Of a stretch of DNA of 64,000 nt, positions 53,403 to 61,056 are shown piece by piece. The translations under genes were made by a program, and so were the position numbers. The stretch's first letter is position 1. Every line of letters begins with the position of its first letter. The notes beneath the pieces were generated by a model. The model did not search any database, was not told where the DNA came from, and saw only the letters and a program-made list of their open reading frames with translations. This DNA is from Aeromicrobium sp. A1-2 (GTDB taxonomy: Bacteria > Actinomycetota > Actinomycetes > Propionibacteriales > Nocardioidaceae), in the NCBI RefSeq assembly GCF_003443875.1, contig NZ_CP027482.1, positions 2,232,001 to 2,296,000 of the forward strand, in the 5' to 3' direction.

Positions 53403-53525
53403 CTCCCTGCCACAGCCGGCCGGGAAAATCGGAAAAATATCTGCGTTCACCCGCGGATAACGCGCCTATCTGGCAACTTGGACAAGCCACTCCCCGCCTG
53501 AAACTCCCAACTCCCAGGAGCTCCC

Positions 53526-54695
53526 ATGAAATCGAACCGAACTTTGGCGCGCCTTGCCGCGGCCATGACCGCCGCCGTGGTCATGTTCGCGCCGCTGTCT
53601 GCGCACGCAGACGACATCCCCGGCAGCCCCGGCGATGACTCCATCACCGGCACGACCGGGCCTGACACCATCGACGCCGGTGACGGCGACGACCAGGTCA
53701 CCGGCGACGGCGACGCGTCCCTCGGCGGCACCGTCAACGGCGGCGACGACACCATCAACGGCGGCAACGCCGAGGACGAGGTCACCGGCGACGGCGACGC
53801 GTCCCTCGGCGGCACCGTCAACGGCGGCGACGACACCATCAACGGCGACGACGATGACGACGACCTGACCGGAGACGGCGACGCATCCCTCGGCGGCACC
53901 GTCAACGGCGGCAACGACACCATCAACGGTGGCGCGGGCGACGACGTCATCCAGGGTGACGGAGCAGCGATCTGCTTCTTGATCTTCTGCGGGACCGTCA
54001 ACGGCGGTGACGACGTGCTCTACGGAGGCAGCGGCAACGACGTCATCTTTGGCGACGGTGACGACATGTGCAACTTCTTCCTTGTCTACTGTGGCCAGAC
54101 CAATGGCGGCAACGACACCCTCCACGGCGAAGCCGGCGACGACGAGCTCTACGGCAACGGCGGCAGCGACCTGCTGTGCGGCGGGACCGGGGATGACCTG
54201 CTCATCGGTGGCGACGGCGCGGACCTCGCCTGCGCGGTCGACGACGAGGTCACGGTCGACGCGGGAGACGAGAACGTCTTCGACCTCGCAGCCAACGACG
54301 AGCAGCTCGACGACGAGACCGACGAGCTCTCGCCGCTGCTCTACTCGATCGAGAAGCAGAACCGCTGCACCGAGGCCACGATCGACGAAGACAGCGGACT
54401 GCTGACCTTCTCGGCCACCAGGTCGGGTGCGCTGACGTACGGCGTCACCCGCGACGGGGCGGCCTTCACGTCATTCGCGGATCTGCTGATCACGGTCCGC
54501 GGCCGCGGCATGTGCGGTGCGACCACGGCACCGACGGCTGCCACAACTGTGACGCCGGCGGTCTACACGACAGCCGTGCTGCCCAACGCGGGTGCGCCGG
54601 AGCACATGATGCTCGGCAGCATCGCCGGCCTGCTGATGCTGCTCGGCGGCACGGGTCTCGTGCTCAGCGGTCGTCGCAGCACGAGCAACGTCTGA
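53526..54695 (+). CDS. Secreted RTX-like calcium-binding repeat protein with LPNAG sorting signal
   Basis: 389 residues. Signal peptide: [20 protein letters not shown], cleavage after SAHA (about 28). Then six units of a 28-residue motif (about 59-240) of the GGDDTINGG type, the hemolysin-type Ca2+-binding nonapeptide class that folds as a parallel beta-roll. Units 4 and 5 have Cys-bounded hydrophobic inserts (CFLIFC and CNFFLVYC). A roughly 95-residue domain (250-340) with Asp/Glu-rich start follows. The C-terminus ends VLPNAG, a hydrophobic helix and GRRS: a sortase-type anchor with LPNAG. It is convergent with the caspase-like operon. Confidence 0.85.
   Translation: MKSNRTLARLAAAMTAAVVMFAPLSAHADDIPGSPGDDSITGTTGPDTIDAGDGDDQVTGDGDASLGGTVNGGDDTINGGNAEDEVTGDGDASLGGTVNGGDDTINGDDDDDDLTGDGDASLGGTVNGGNDTINGGAGDDVIQGDGAAICFLIFCGTVNGGDDVLYGGSGNDVIFGDGDDMCNFFLVYCGQTNGGNDTLHGEAGDDELYGNGGSDLLCGGTGDDLLIGGDGADLACAVDDEVTVDAGDENVFDLAANDEQLDDETDELSPLLYSIEKQNRCTEATIDEDSGLLTFSATRSGALTYGVTRDGAAFTSFADLLITVRGRGMCGATTAPTAATTVTPAVYTTAVLPNAGAPEHMMLGSIAGLLMLLGGTGLVLSGRRSTSNV
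53700..53951. repeat. Three near-identical 84-bp tandem repeats in the RTX gene
   Basis: Units start at 53700, 53784 and 53868, each encoding 28 residues ([15 protein letters not shown]...). DNA identity is very high between units 1 and 2 and includes synonymous sites, which implies recent duplication; the later units 4-6 are diverged. In frame, so the number can change without disrupting the gene. Confidence 0.9.
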
Positions 54696-54707
54696 CACCT
54701 GAACAAC

Positions 54708-54743
54708 CCGATGCCCGGTCCTCCGTCGAGGGCCGGGCATCGG
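54708..54743. terminator. Bidirectional terminator hairpin
   Basis: Perfect 11-bp arms (CCGATGCCCGG at 54708-54718 and CCGGGCATCGG at 54733-54743) lie between the convergent RTX gene and the small downstream gene of the caspase-like operon. Confidence 0.75.
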
Positions 54744-54750
54744 CATTCGC

Positions 54751-55032
54751 TCACACCAACAAGGTGTTGTCCGGGGGGAGATCGAAGCGGCTCTTGTCAT
54801 CGACGGTGAGTGCCGCGTCGGACAGGCTGAAGTGCACCCGCCCGTTGGTGTAGACCCAGATCTCGTCCGGCGATTCCTTCTCGAAGGCGGTGACAGCGGC
54901 CGCATTGGCACCCTCGGGAGGACGCGTCGTCGTCCAGTAGCCCACCTCGACCGGTTTGCCCAGCAGTGCCTCCACAGCTGCCTTGTTCTTGCCGATGATC
55001 TGCGCGCTCACGTCGGTCATTCGCTCTGCCAT
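54751..55032 (-). CDS. Small protein of the caspase-like operon
   Basis: 93 residues. It contains IGKNKAAVEALLGKPVEVGY, then an alternating pattern and DEIWVYTNGRVHFSLSD, a pattern reminiscent of the SmpA/OmlA (BamE-like) small alpha/beta fold. The family is not assured. ATG 55032 has GGAAGGG overlapping the stop of the upstream gene, so it is coupled to it. No signal peptide. It may be a partner or inhibitor of the large protein (inference). Confidence 0.65.
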   Translation of the reverse strand: MAERMTDVSAQIIGKNKAAVEALLGKPVEVGYWTTTRPPEGANAAAVTAFEKESPDEIWVYTNGRVHFSLSDAALTVDDKSRFDLPPDNTLLV

Positions 55033-55046
55033 GTCGATATCCCTTC

Positions 55047-57050
55047 CTAGAACGGCTTCCAGATGCCGGTGCCCTCGTCGCGGGTGTCGGTCTTGACGGC
55101 GCCGCCGACGTTGACCTGGCTCCGGCCCTTGTCGGCCTCCCACCACGCACCGCTCCAGAAGTTCTCTCCCGACCGGCAGGTGCCGATCGAACCGATCGTG
55201 ATGGTGCCGGCCGACGCGTTCAGCGCCTTGACGAACCCGTCGTTCTTGCCCGACGAGCCGCATGCAGCGACCGAGATGAACGAGGCACCGCCCGCCCCGA
55301 ACGCATTCTTGATGATCGTGCCGAACGCGGTGGCCTGCGCCGTGTTCGACACCATGTCGAGGGCCTCGTTCCCCTCGACGTGCCCATCGCCGTCGGTGTC
55401 GTCGCCGAGCCGGAACCCACCTTGTCCACTCCAGCCGCCGTGCGCTTCGATGTGGATCCCGGTCAGGTAGCCACAGCTCCCGACGTAGGCGCGAAGGCCC
55501 TCGATGAGGTCGCTCACGGTGTGCACGAGCATCCACGCGTTGGCGTTGGAGTACGCCGCGTAGTCGCGGATGTCGATCTTGCGCTCGGCGTCGTGGACGA
55601 GCGCCAGGGTGCCGAGGTTCTTCAGACCTCCTGGGCAGGTCGCCGGCGCGCGAGGTGCGATGGGGGCCAGGCTCTCCCAGGCCTGCGCTGGCTGTGTGCC
55701 CGACCGGGTGGGCAGCTTGGTCACGCTCTTGTCGAGTCCTCCCGGCGTGAACGAGGCCGGGGTGAACGACGCGGGCATCAGATCAGCCGAGGCGAACGGA
55801 CCCACCTGCACCGACTCGGAACCCTGCTGGCCCTCACGCGTCAGCTGGAACGGTTGCCCGCTGGAGCCGGCCTGCTTCAGGGCCCGGTCGACCGAGTCGA
55901 TCTCGGTGAGCGGCGTGGCACCCGTCGACATGTTCTGCTCGTTGAGTGCCGAGGTCGACTGCTTCTTGGCCTCGCCCTCGTCGATAAGCCCCTCGTTCTT
56001 GGCCTTCTTGATGTTGCTGAGCTTTTGCTTGGCGTCCGCCGTGCCCTGCTTGGACTTCTGGAAGTCCACGGCCATCTGGCCGAAGCTCGAGGCGAGCGAC
56101 GAGGCCTGGGTCAGCGCACCCATCGCATTGGCCTGGGTGCCGGCCAGCCCGGCCATGTCGCGGAACGCCTCCGCGTTCCCGACGGATCGGAGCACATCGG
56201 CCAGACCCGTCGGGTCGGGCGCGGCAGGGGCGTTCTGAAGATTGATCAGGGTGCCGGGCATCTCCGACGGGGTCGTCCCCTCGGGCGACGCCCGACGGCT
56301 GCCCAGCTGGTCGGCCAGCGCCTCGAGCTCCGGTTCCTTGTTCGTGAGCACCCAGTCGGTGCTTCCGAAGTGCTCCTCACATGCCTCGCAGGCATCCATC
56401 AGCGCTTGGGCGTAGAGCCCGTCCGTGGGCAGGCTGACCCGCAAGGGCTGGGGACGGACCTCACCGTCGTGGTAGTAGCGATCCAGGGCTGCTGGACTCT
56501 GATGCCCGTCGATGCCGAGAAAGACACCACCTGCCACGCGGAAGACCAGGGAGTTGCCCAGCACCCCGAGCGGTTCCCGTTCCACCACCGAAGCGATCGA
56601 GCGGCCGGTGTCCTCGACCCACTTCCCATTCTCCAGCCGCCTGCCGTAGGGAGCGGTGAAACCGTCGAGGAGCATGAACAGCTCATCGCGATCCATCTGC
56701 CACCAGATCACCTTGTGATAGTGGATCGCGTTGGCATTGAGGTGCACGATCAGCTGGTCCACGGCGTCCTCGATGACCCGGCGCAGATCTTGGCGCTCCC
56801 AGTCGGTCAAGGGGATGATCGCCTCCGCCCCGGCCGGATCAACCGCGCCGGTGTCCGGCTTGTTCAGATCGTTGGCGGCCTGCGCCGACCGGACCGTCGA
56901 GTCGAAGTGATTCGTGTAGTAGCGGAGCTCGAGCCGGGTCAGGTTGGCGACCGAGCCGACCGGCAGCCAGTCCTGCGCCAGCAGCCGAACCCTCTGGAGC
57001 GCCTCACGGTTGAACTTCCCGTCGACCGGGACCGTGAAGTCGACCCGCAC
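55047..57050 (-). CDS. C-terminal half of split giant protein with clan-CD-like peptidase and EF-hand
   Basis: 667 residues if started at GTG 57050, though no ribosome-binding site is evident there. N-terminal globular part (1-240) includes HKVIWWQMDRDELFMLLDG; a Pro/Ala/Ser-rich stretch with coiled-coil (300-360) follows; then a C-terminal domain (about 475-667). In it, YLTGIHIEAHGG (His537) and FISVAACGSSG (Cys597) have the strand-HG and strand-C pattern of caspase/CHAT/DUF4347-type clan-CD peptidases, and DTDGDGHVEGNE (551-562) is a perfect EF-hand Ca2+ loop between them. It is in frame with the preceding gene, separated by one TAG and seven sense codons. Confidence 0.6.
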   Translation of the reverse strand: MRVDFTVPVDGKFNREALQRVRLLAQDWLPVGSVANLTRLELRYYTNHFDSTVRSAQAANDLNKPDTGAVDPAGAEAIIPLTDWERQDLRRVIEDAVDQLIVHLNANAIHYHKVIWWQMDRDELFMLLDGFTAPYGRRLENGKWVEDTGRSIASVVEREPLGVLGNSLVFRVAGGVFLGIDGHQSPAALDRYYHDGEVRPQPLRVSLPTDGLYAQALMDACEACEEHFGSTDWVLTNKEPELEALADQLGSRRASPEGTTPSEMPGTLINLQNAPAAPDPTGLADVLRSVGNAEAFRDMAGLAGTQANAMGALTQASSLASSFGQMAVDFQKSKQGTADAKQKLSNIKKAKNEGLIDEGEAKKQSTSALNEQNMSTGATPLTEIDSVDRALKQAGSSGQPFQLTREGQQGSESVQVGPFASADLMPASFTPASFTPGGLDKSVTKLPTRSGTQPAQAWESLAPIAPRAPATCPGGLKNLGTLALVHDAERKIDIRDYAAYSNANAWMLVHTVSDLIEGLRAYVGSCGYLTGIHIEAHGGWSGQGGFRLGDDTDGDGHVEGNEALDMVSNTAQATAFGTIIKNAFGAGGASFISVAACGSSGKNDGFVKALNASAGTITIGSIGTCRSGENFWSGAWWEADKGRSQVNVGGAVKTDTRDEGTGIWKPF

Positions 57051-57071
57051 GGTCCCGCCGAACCGATAGGA

Positions 57072-59495
57072 CTACGCCAGGGTGAAGTCCGCGGCGTAGA
57101 AGGTGGGATTTGCGCCGACGCCGAACCGCAGTCGATCGGCCCACTTCGCAGCCATGGTCGGTGCGATCTCGCGCTGGAAGTAGGCGTCCCGATCGATGTT
57201 GGGACTTTCCATCCTCGCGATCACCGCGCTGGCTGGGATGCCGAGCAACCGGGCGATCTTGTTCCAGTCCTCGCGGGCCTTCTCGATCGCATCTTCCTCC
57301 TCCCGGTCGCGGGGGCGCTCGATGGAGAGCTGGATGTACGCCGATCCCGTCACGTAGTTGATCGGGTGGAGGCTGCGCCGGCCCGCCGGGATGTCGGAGT
57401 CGACCCAGGCGTTGGCGACCTCGTCGAGATGGTCGAGCGCCCAGCGCAGGTGCCTGGCGAGCATTCCCGAGCGCAGTTTGTCGCGCCACTTCAGCGCCTT
57501 GTTGACGTCGAAGGGCGACACCGAGAAGGGCACGAACAGACACTCCCTGACCCCGGCCAGGGCGGTATCGACCCGGTAGTGCCGGAGAATTTCGTGGTAG
57601 AGAACTGTCAGCGCATGGCAGTAGTTGATGTTGCGCACGGTCTCGGAGATCCCCTCGACCTCTTCCTCCTGCGACATCTCGGTCACGACGGTGCTCTCGA
57701 GGCGTCGGACGGAGTCGGCGAACTGGCGGATCGCATCCCGCAACTGTTGCTGCTCTGCGGCCGCCACGCGCCGCCCACCGGTCTGCCAGCTGCTCGAGGA
57801 CGCCGATCCGTGCGCAGCGCCGCCGCCGATCACGACGGGACCCAACGCAAAGCCGATCCCGCCCGCGACACCCGTCGTCGAGGACTTCGAGCCGCCCTTG
57901 CTCCACTCGTCCAGGCTCGACTGCACCGCGTCGTTGTAGTCGCGGTCACGCAGGGTGGTCTGATTCACCTCGTCGGAGACCTGCGTCGTCTCACGGCGCG
58001 TCGAGCGCTCCTGCCGTCGCCACGAGACCTTCGAGATCCGCCGAGTCTGTCGGGGTGCCAGGGTCAGGGTGTGGGCGACGTCCCCGAGCGAATACCCGTT
58101 GGACCGCCACTGCACTCGATGCTCCAGGATGTGCCCGCCCGCGACGCTGCCGGCCTGGTAGAGCGTGGGATCGCCCTCCCACTCGATGGGATGGCGCGGT
58201 GACACCGGCGCACGCTGAGTCAGTCGTGACTGCAGCCAGCCGCGCCAGTACGCGGACTGGGGTCCGAGCAGCGCGGCGTTCGCAAGAGATCGCACCTCCC
58301 GGTTGTTGCCGACATCGTCGCCCGACCCGATCGCCATCCGCAGACTGCGGTTGACCCGCGGGTCCACCGTGGGCGCCTCGGTCAGCGAGTCCCGTGCCAG
58401 AACGGCCCCCGCGTCGGAGAAGAAGGAAGCCTTGAGCGCACTGGCTCGCACCGACGGCGCGAGGTCCAAAATGATGGGGCGGGAGATCACGAGCGACCCC
58501 GCACCGCCGATCTCTGGCTGGTCAACCCGCAGCACCGTGAAGAAGGGGCGCTCCCCCAGGACACGCTGCGGATTGGAGAACGGCGAGCAGCTCGAGCCCG
58601 GGTCGTCTGCGAACTGGTCCGGATTGTTGACCGCCTGACCCTCGTCGAAGTTCATCGGGGGCGACCCCGAGCCGGAACCTGCCAGGTATCCACCGTCGTC
58701 GGAGCCTTCGGCGCCGCTCGCAGGTGGCGGCAGGATGATGGTCGCGGCACTCTCGGCGAGGCTGGCAGGGTCCACCTGGTAGCCGATCCATGAGGCCGGT
58801 CCGAGCAGCATCCACAGCCACCCGACCTCATCGCCACTGACCGGCAGCGCGAAGTCGAAGGTCCCGTCACCGCGCACGGTTCCGTCGCGCAGCCCGAGCG
58901 CATTGGCATCGGCCGCGCTCGCCGTCGCGGGGTCGAGATCCATGACCTCGAAGTCCTCGACGTCGCCCGCACCGGCCAGACCAAGCAGAGCCCGGGCAGC
59001 CGAGGTCTGCGGATTGTTGCGCGAGCCGATCGTGTGAGGTCGCACGGGCGCGACGTACAGCCGGTGCTGGGTGAAGTCAGGCAGCGTGTCGGAGAATCTG
59101 GTGAATCTGCCCGTCCGGGTCAGCTGAGCCGTCGGCAGCGGCTCGACCCGCGCGCTGCCGCGGAAGACCGTCGCGGCCAGACGTACCGGAGCCTTGTCCG
59201 CGGCGTCCTTGACCGGAAACGTCAGCTTCTCGGTGACGAGCTCCACGCCCTGAGCCGTCTCGACGTGCGCCGATGCTGCGCTCTCCGGCACCCCGTCGGT
59301 CAGGCGGAAGGTCGCTGTCCCTTCCAGGTCCAGGTCTGCCGTGACGCTGCCGGCGACTTCCTGCGGCTCGCGCGACTCGGCTCCGGCCGGGACCTCACGT
59401 GTGTAGTCGACGCGCGCGACCAGGCGTTGGTCCGCCCTCGTCGCATCGGTCAAGGCAGTCTTCGGACCGAATTGGACTTCCAGTGTTGATGGCAT
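57072..59495 (-). CDS. N-terminal half of split giant protein, unknown
   Basis: 807 residues ending at TAG 57072-57074. No family recognised. Visible parts: a beta-rich N-terminal half (1-400); QTRRISKVSWRRQERSTRRE (basic helix near 495); GVAGGIGFALGPVVIGGGAA (Gly-rich, near 550); long helices with VEGISETVRNINYCHALTVLYHEILRHY (near 620-650) and a final DAYFQREIAPTMAAKWADRL. ATG 59495 has GGGGAG at suitable spacing. The reading frame continues past the TAG (SYRFGGTV...) into the next gene, so the two probably were, or by readthrough are, one 1482-residue protein. No signal peptide. The 167-bp gap before tadG contains an A/T-rich ATAAATAAA, perhaps its promoter. Confidence 0.6.
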   Translation of the reverse strand: MPSTLEVQFGPKTALTDATRADQRLVARVDYTREVPAGAESREPQEVAGSVTADLDLEGTATFRLTDGVPESAASAHVETAQGVELVTEKLTFPVKDAADKAPVRLAATVFRGSARVEPLPTAQLTRTGRFTRFSDTLPDFTQHRLYVAPVRPHTIGSRNNPQTSAARALLGLAGAGDVEDFEVMDLDPATASAADANALGLRDGTVRGDGTFDFALPVSGDEVGWLWMLLGPASWIGYQVDPASLAESAATIILPPPASGAEGSDDGGYLAGSGSGSPPMNFDEGQAVNNPDQFADDPGSSCSPFSNPQRVLGERPFFTVLRVDQPEIGGAGSLVISRPIILDLAPSVRASALKASFFSDAGAVLARDSLTEAPTVDPRVNRSLRMAIGSGDDVGNNREVRSLANAALLGPQSAYWRGWLQSRLTQRAPVSPRHPIEWEGDPTLYQAGSVAGGHILEHRVQWRSNGYSLGDVAHTLTLAPRQTRRISKVSWRRQERSTRRETTQVSDEVNQTTLRDRDYNDAVQSSLDEWSKGGSKSSTTGVAGGIGFALGPVVIGGGAAHGSASSSSWQTGGRRVAAAEQQQLRDAIRQFADSVRRLESTVVTEMSQEEEVEGISETVRNINYCHALTVLYHEILRHYRVDTALAGVRECLFVPFSVSPFDVNKALKWRDKLRSGMLARHLRWALDHLDEVANAWVDSDIPAGRRSLHPINYVTGSAYIQLSIERPRDREEEDAIEKAREDWNKIARLLGIPASAVIARMESPNIDRDAYFQREIAPTMAAKWADRLRFGVGANPTFYAADFTLA

Positions 59496-59662
59496 CGCTC
59501 CCCACTCCCGTGAAGCGCCCCCGTGCGACTTGGATCTTTTGACGCTACTCCCCTCGATGGGGATTCACCACCGTTTATTTATCTCGATCTGCACCCTTCC
59601 GCAGCCGGTTGAACCTGGCTGGTCCGGGCTGGAGCAGCAGGCTCTCACGCAGTTCGATCCGT

Positions 59663-60061
59663 TCAATCCGCTCGTCTGAGCTGCGCGGTGGCATCGGCCA
59701 CGATCGTGGTGCGTGAGGTCCAGCCCGGCGGGGTCAGTGGCAGACCGATCGTGCGTTCGAGGCGTACGTGGACCTGGTCGCCCTCCGTGCTGATCTCGAC
59801 GACCCTGATGCCTTCGCCGGTCACGTAGCGTCCGACCAGCCGGCGCGCCTCGGAGTCGTCGAGCCGGACCTCTCCGCTCCGGTAGAACGCCTCCCGACTC
59901 AGGCCGTCGGCTGCCGCGAGCGCCGCACCGTCTGCAACGTTGTCGAGCTGCTGCCTCTGCAGGAACGCTGCCGAGGCATTGACCACGACCACGGCGAGAA
60001 GCCCGAGAAACACGAAGAACCCGATCGTCATCACCGTGATCGTTCCGTCCTCACGCCTCAC
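59663..60061 (-). CDS. TadG-like pilus-assembly protein
   Basis: 132 residues. One N-terminal membrane helix (TVMTIGFFVFLGLLAVVVVN) after RREDGTI, then QRQQLDNVADGAALAAADGL, the pattern of Tad-type TadG/Rv3660c-like secretion proteins. A GTG start at 60061 overlaps the stop of the upstream TadE gene (GTGA). Last gene of the tad operon in this window; it contains a 75-residue beta-rich outer part ending ATAQLRRAD. Truncated relative to the classical TadG, as usual in actinobacteria. Confidence 0.8.
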   Translation of the reverse strand: MRREDGTITVMTIGFFVFLGLLAVVVVNASAAFLQRQQLDNVADGAALAAADGLSREAFYRSGEVRLDDSEARRLVGRYVTGEGIRVVEISTEGDQVHVRLERTIGLPLTPPGWTSRTTIVADATAQLRRAD

Positions 60062-60486
60062 CGCTCGGCCCGGAAGCTGCCGTAGGGCTCCGTGTGGGTG
60101 CTGTCGACCGTGATCCCGCCGAGCTGCGGGCCCAGTGCGCTCGGTGTCAGTGGCAGTGGCCGGGTCGTGCGCACCACGATCCGCACCGACGAGCCCGGCC
60201 GGAGGCAATCTGCTGGGGTCGGGAGGCAGCTGATCCGGACGTTCGCTCCGGTGAGGCCCTGATCATCCAGCGCGACGCGGGCCGCCAGCCGGGCGCGCCG
60301 CTCCCCCGACGCGACGTCCGGGGCTTGGAGAAACGCCCTGGCCGCGGCCCGGCTGGCGGTCGAGACGCCGTACGACGCGCGTTGGGTGTCGAACACCGCG
60401 ACGAGGACGTAGACGAACGGCACCAACAGGAGCAGCGAGAGCCAGATGAACTCGATGGTCGCGGTCCCGTCGGACTCCCGGTTCAC
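60058..60486 (-). CDS. TadE-family pseudopilin, copy 2
   Basis: 142 residues. DGTATIEFIWLSLLLLVPFV at the start is the TadE signature with Glu at position five of the mature end; SRAAARAFLQAP and a Cys pair (SCLPTPADC) in the outer part. A prepilin peptidase would process the N-terminus. GTG start, overlapping the upstream TadE by 4 bp and the TadG-like gene by 4 bp. Confidence 0.85.
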   Translation of the reverse strand: MNRESDGTATIEFIWLSLLLLVPFVYVLVAVFDTQRASYGVSTASRAAARAFLQAPDVASGERRARLAARVALDDQGLTGANVRISCLPTPADCLRPGSSVRIVVRTTRPLPLTPSALGPQLGGITVDSTHTEPYGSFRAER

Positions 60487-60878
60487 GGTTCCACCTCACG
60501 CACCGCGTGACCCCGGACGGTGACCGGCACCGACGGACCGAACAGGCCCAGCGCCGGCACCCGGGTCCTGACCACAACTTCGACCCCCGGGACGCCGCCG
60601 ACCCCAGCGAGCGCCGCCGTGACGTCGTCGGCATAGCGGTCGGCCAACGCCTCGGCGATCAACCGCCTCGCCCGCTGGGCCCCGTCAGCAGGCGTGGCGC
60701 CCAGGGGGGCTGCTGCACGCGCCCCTTCCGAGGCCGCCGCGGCCACGGTGTTACGGACGTGGAGGACGAGCGCAACCTGGGCGATGCCCAGCACGAGCGG
60801 CAGGAGCAGGACCATGATCAGCACGAAGTCGACGACCGCAGACCCACGATCGCGCGAGTGGGCTGACGCAGCGCGCAC
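60483..60878 (-). CDS. TadE-family pseudopilin, copy 1
   Basis: 131 residues. DRGSAVVDFVLIMVLLLPLVLG is a prepilin-like helix; RNTVAAAASEGARAAAPLGA the usual second block. Here Asp replaces the Glu+5. GTG start 60878, three bases after the pilin gene stop. The outer part is beta-strand-rich. Confidence 0.85.
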   Translation of the reverse strand: MRAASAHSRDRGSAVVDFVLIMVLLLPLVLGIAQVALVLHVRNTVAAAASEGARAAAPLGATPADGAQRARRLIAEALADRYADDVTAALAGVGGVPGVEVVVRTRVPALGLFGPSVPVTVRGHAVREVEP

Positions 60879-60881
60879 GAC

Positions 60882-61043
60882 TCAGCCGCCGACCGCCGAC
60901 AGCGCCTGGGTCAGCATCTGACGCAGCTGGGGGCCCGCGACCGCGGTCAGGATCGCGACCAGCCCGGCGCTCATGACCGTGATCATGACCCAGCCGGGCA
61001 CATCACCCCGCTCGTCGTCTCGGTGGGAGATCCAATGCCTCAT
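60882..61043 (-). CDS. 53-residue Flp-type pilin-like peptide
   Basis: A short frame from ATG 61043 to TGA 60882. It has a polar N-terminus (HWISHRDDERGDVPGW), then VMITVMSAGLVAILTAVAG and a short C-terminal helix (LRQMLTQALSAVGG). Size, place in the operon (between tadC and tadE) and the single hydrophobic helix match Flp/pilin-like genes of actinobacterial tad loci. AGGACAGGAC gives a usable ribosome-binding site. Too short to be recovered by usual length cut-offs. Confidence 0.75.
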   Translation of the reverse strand: MRHWISHRDDERGDVPGWVMITVMSAGLVAILTAVAGPQLRQMLTQALSAVGG

Positions 61044-61056
61044 GTCCTGTCCTTTC

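Noticed and set aside
53700-53951. CRISPR-like repeats
   Set aside because: The 84-bp units have no spacers and encode RTX motifs in frame; it is coding tandem repeat.
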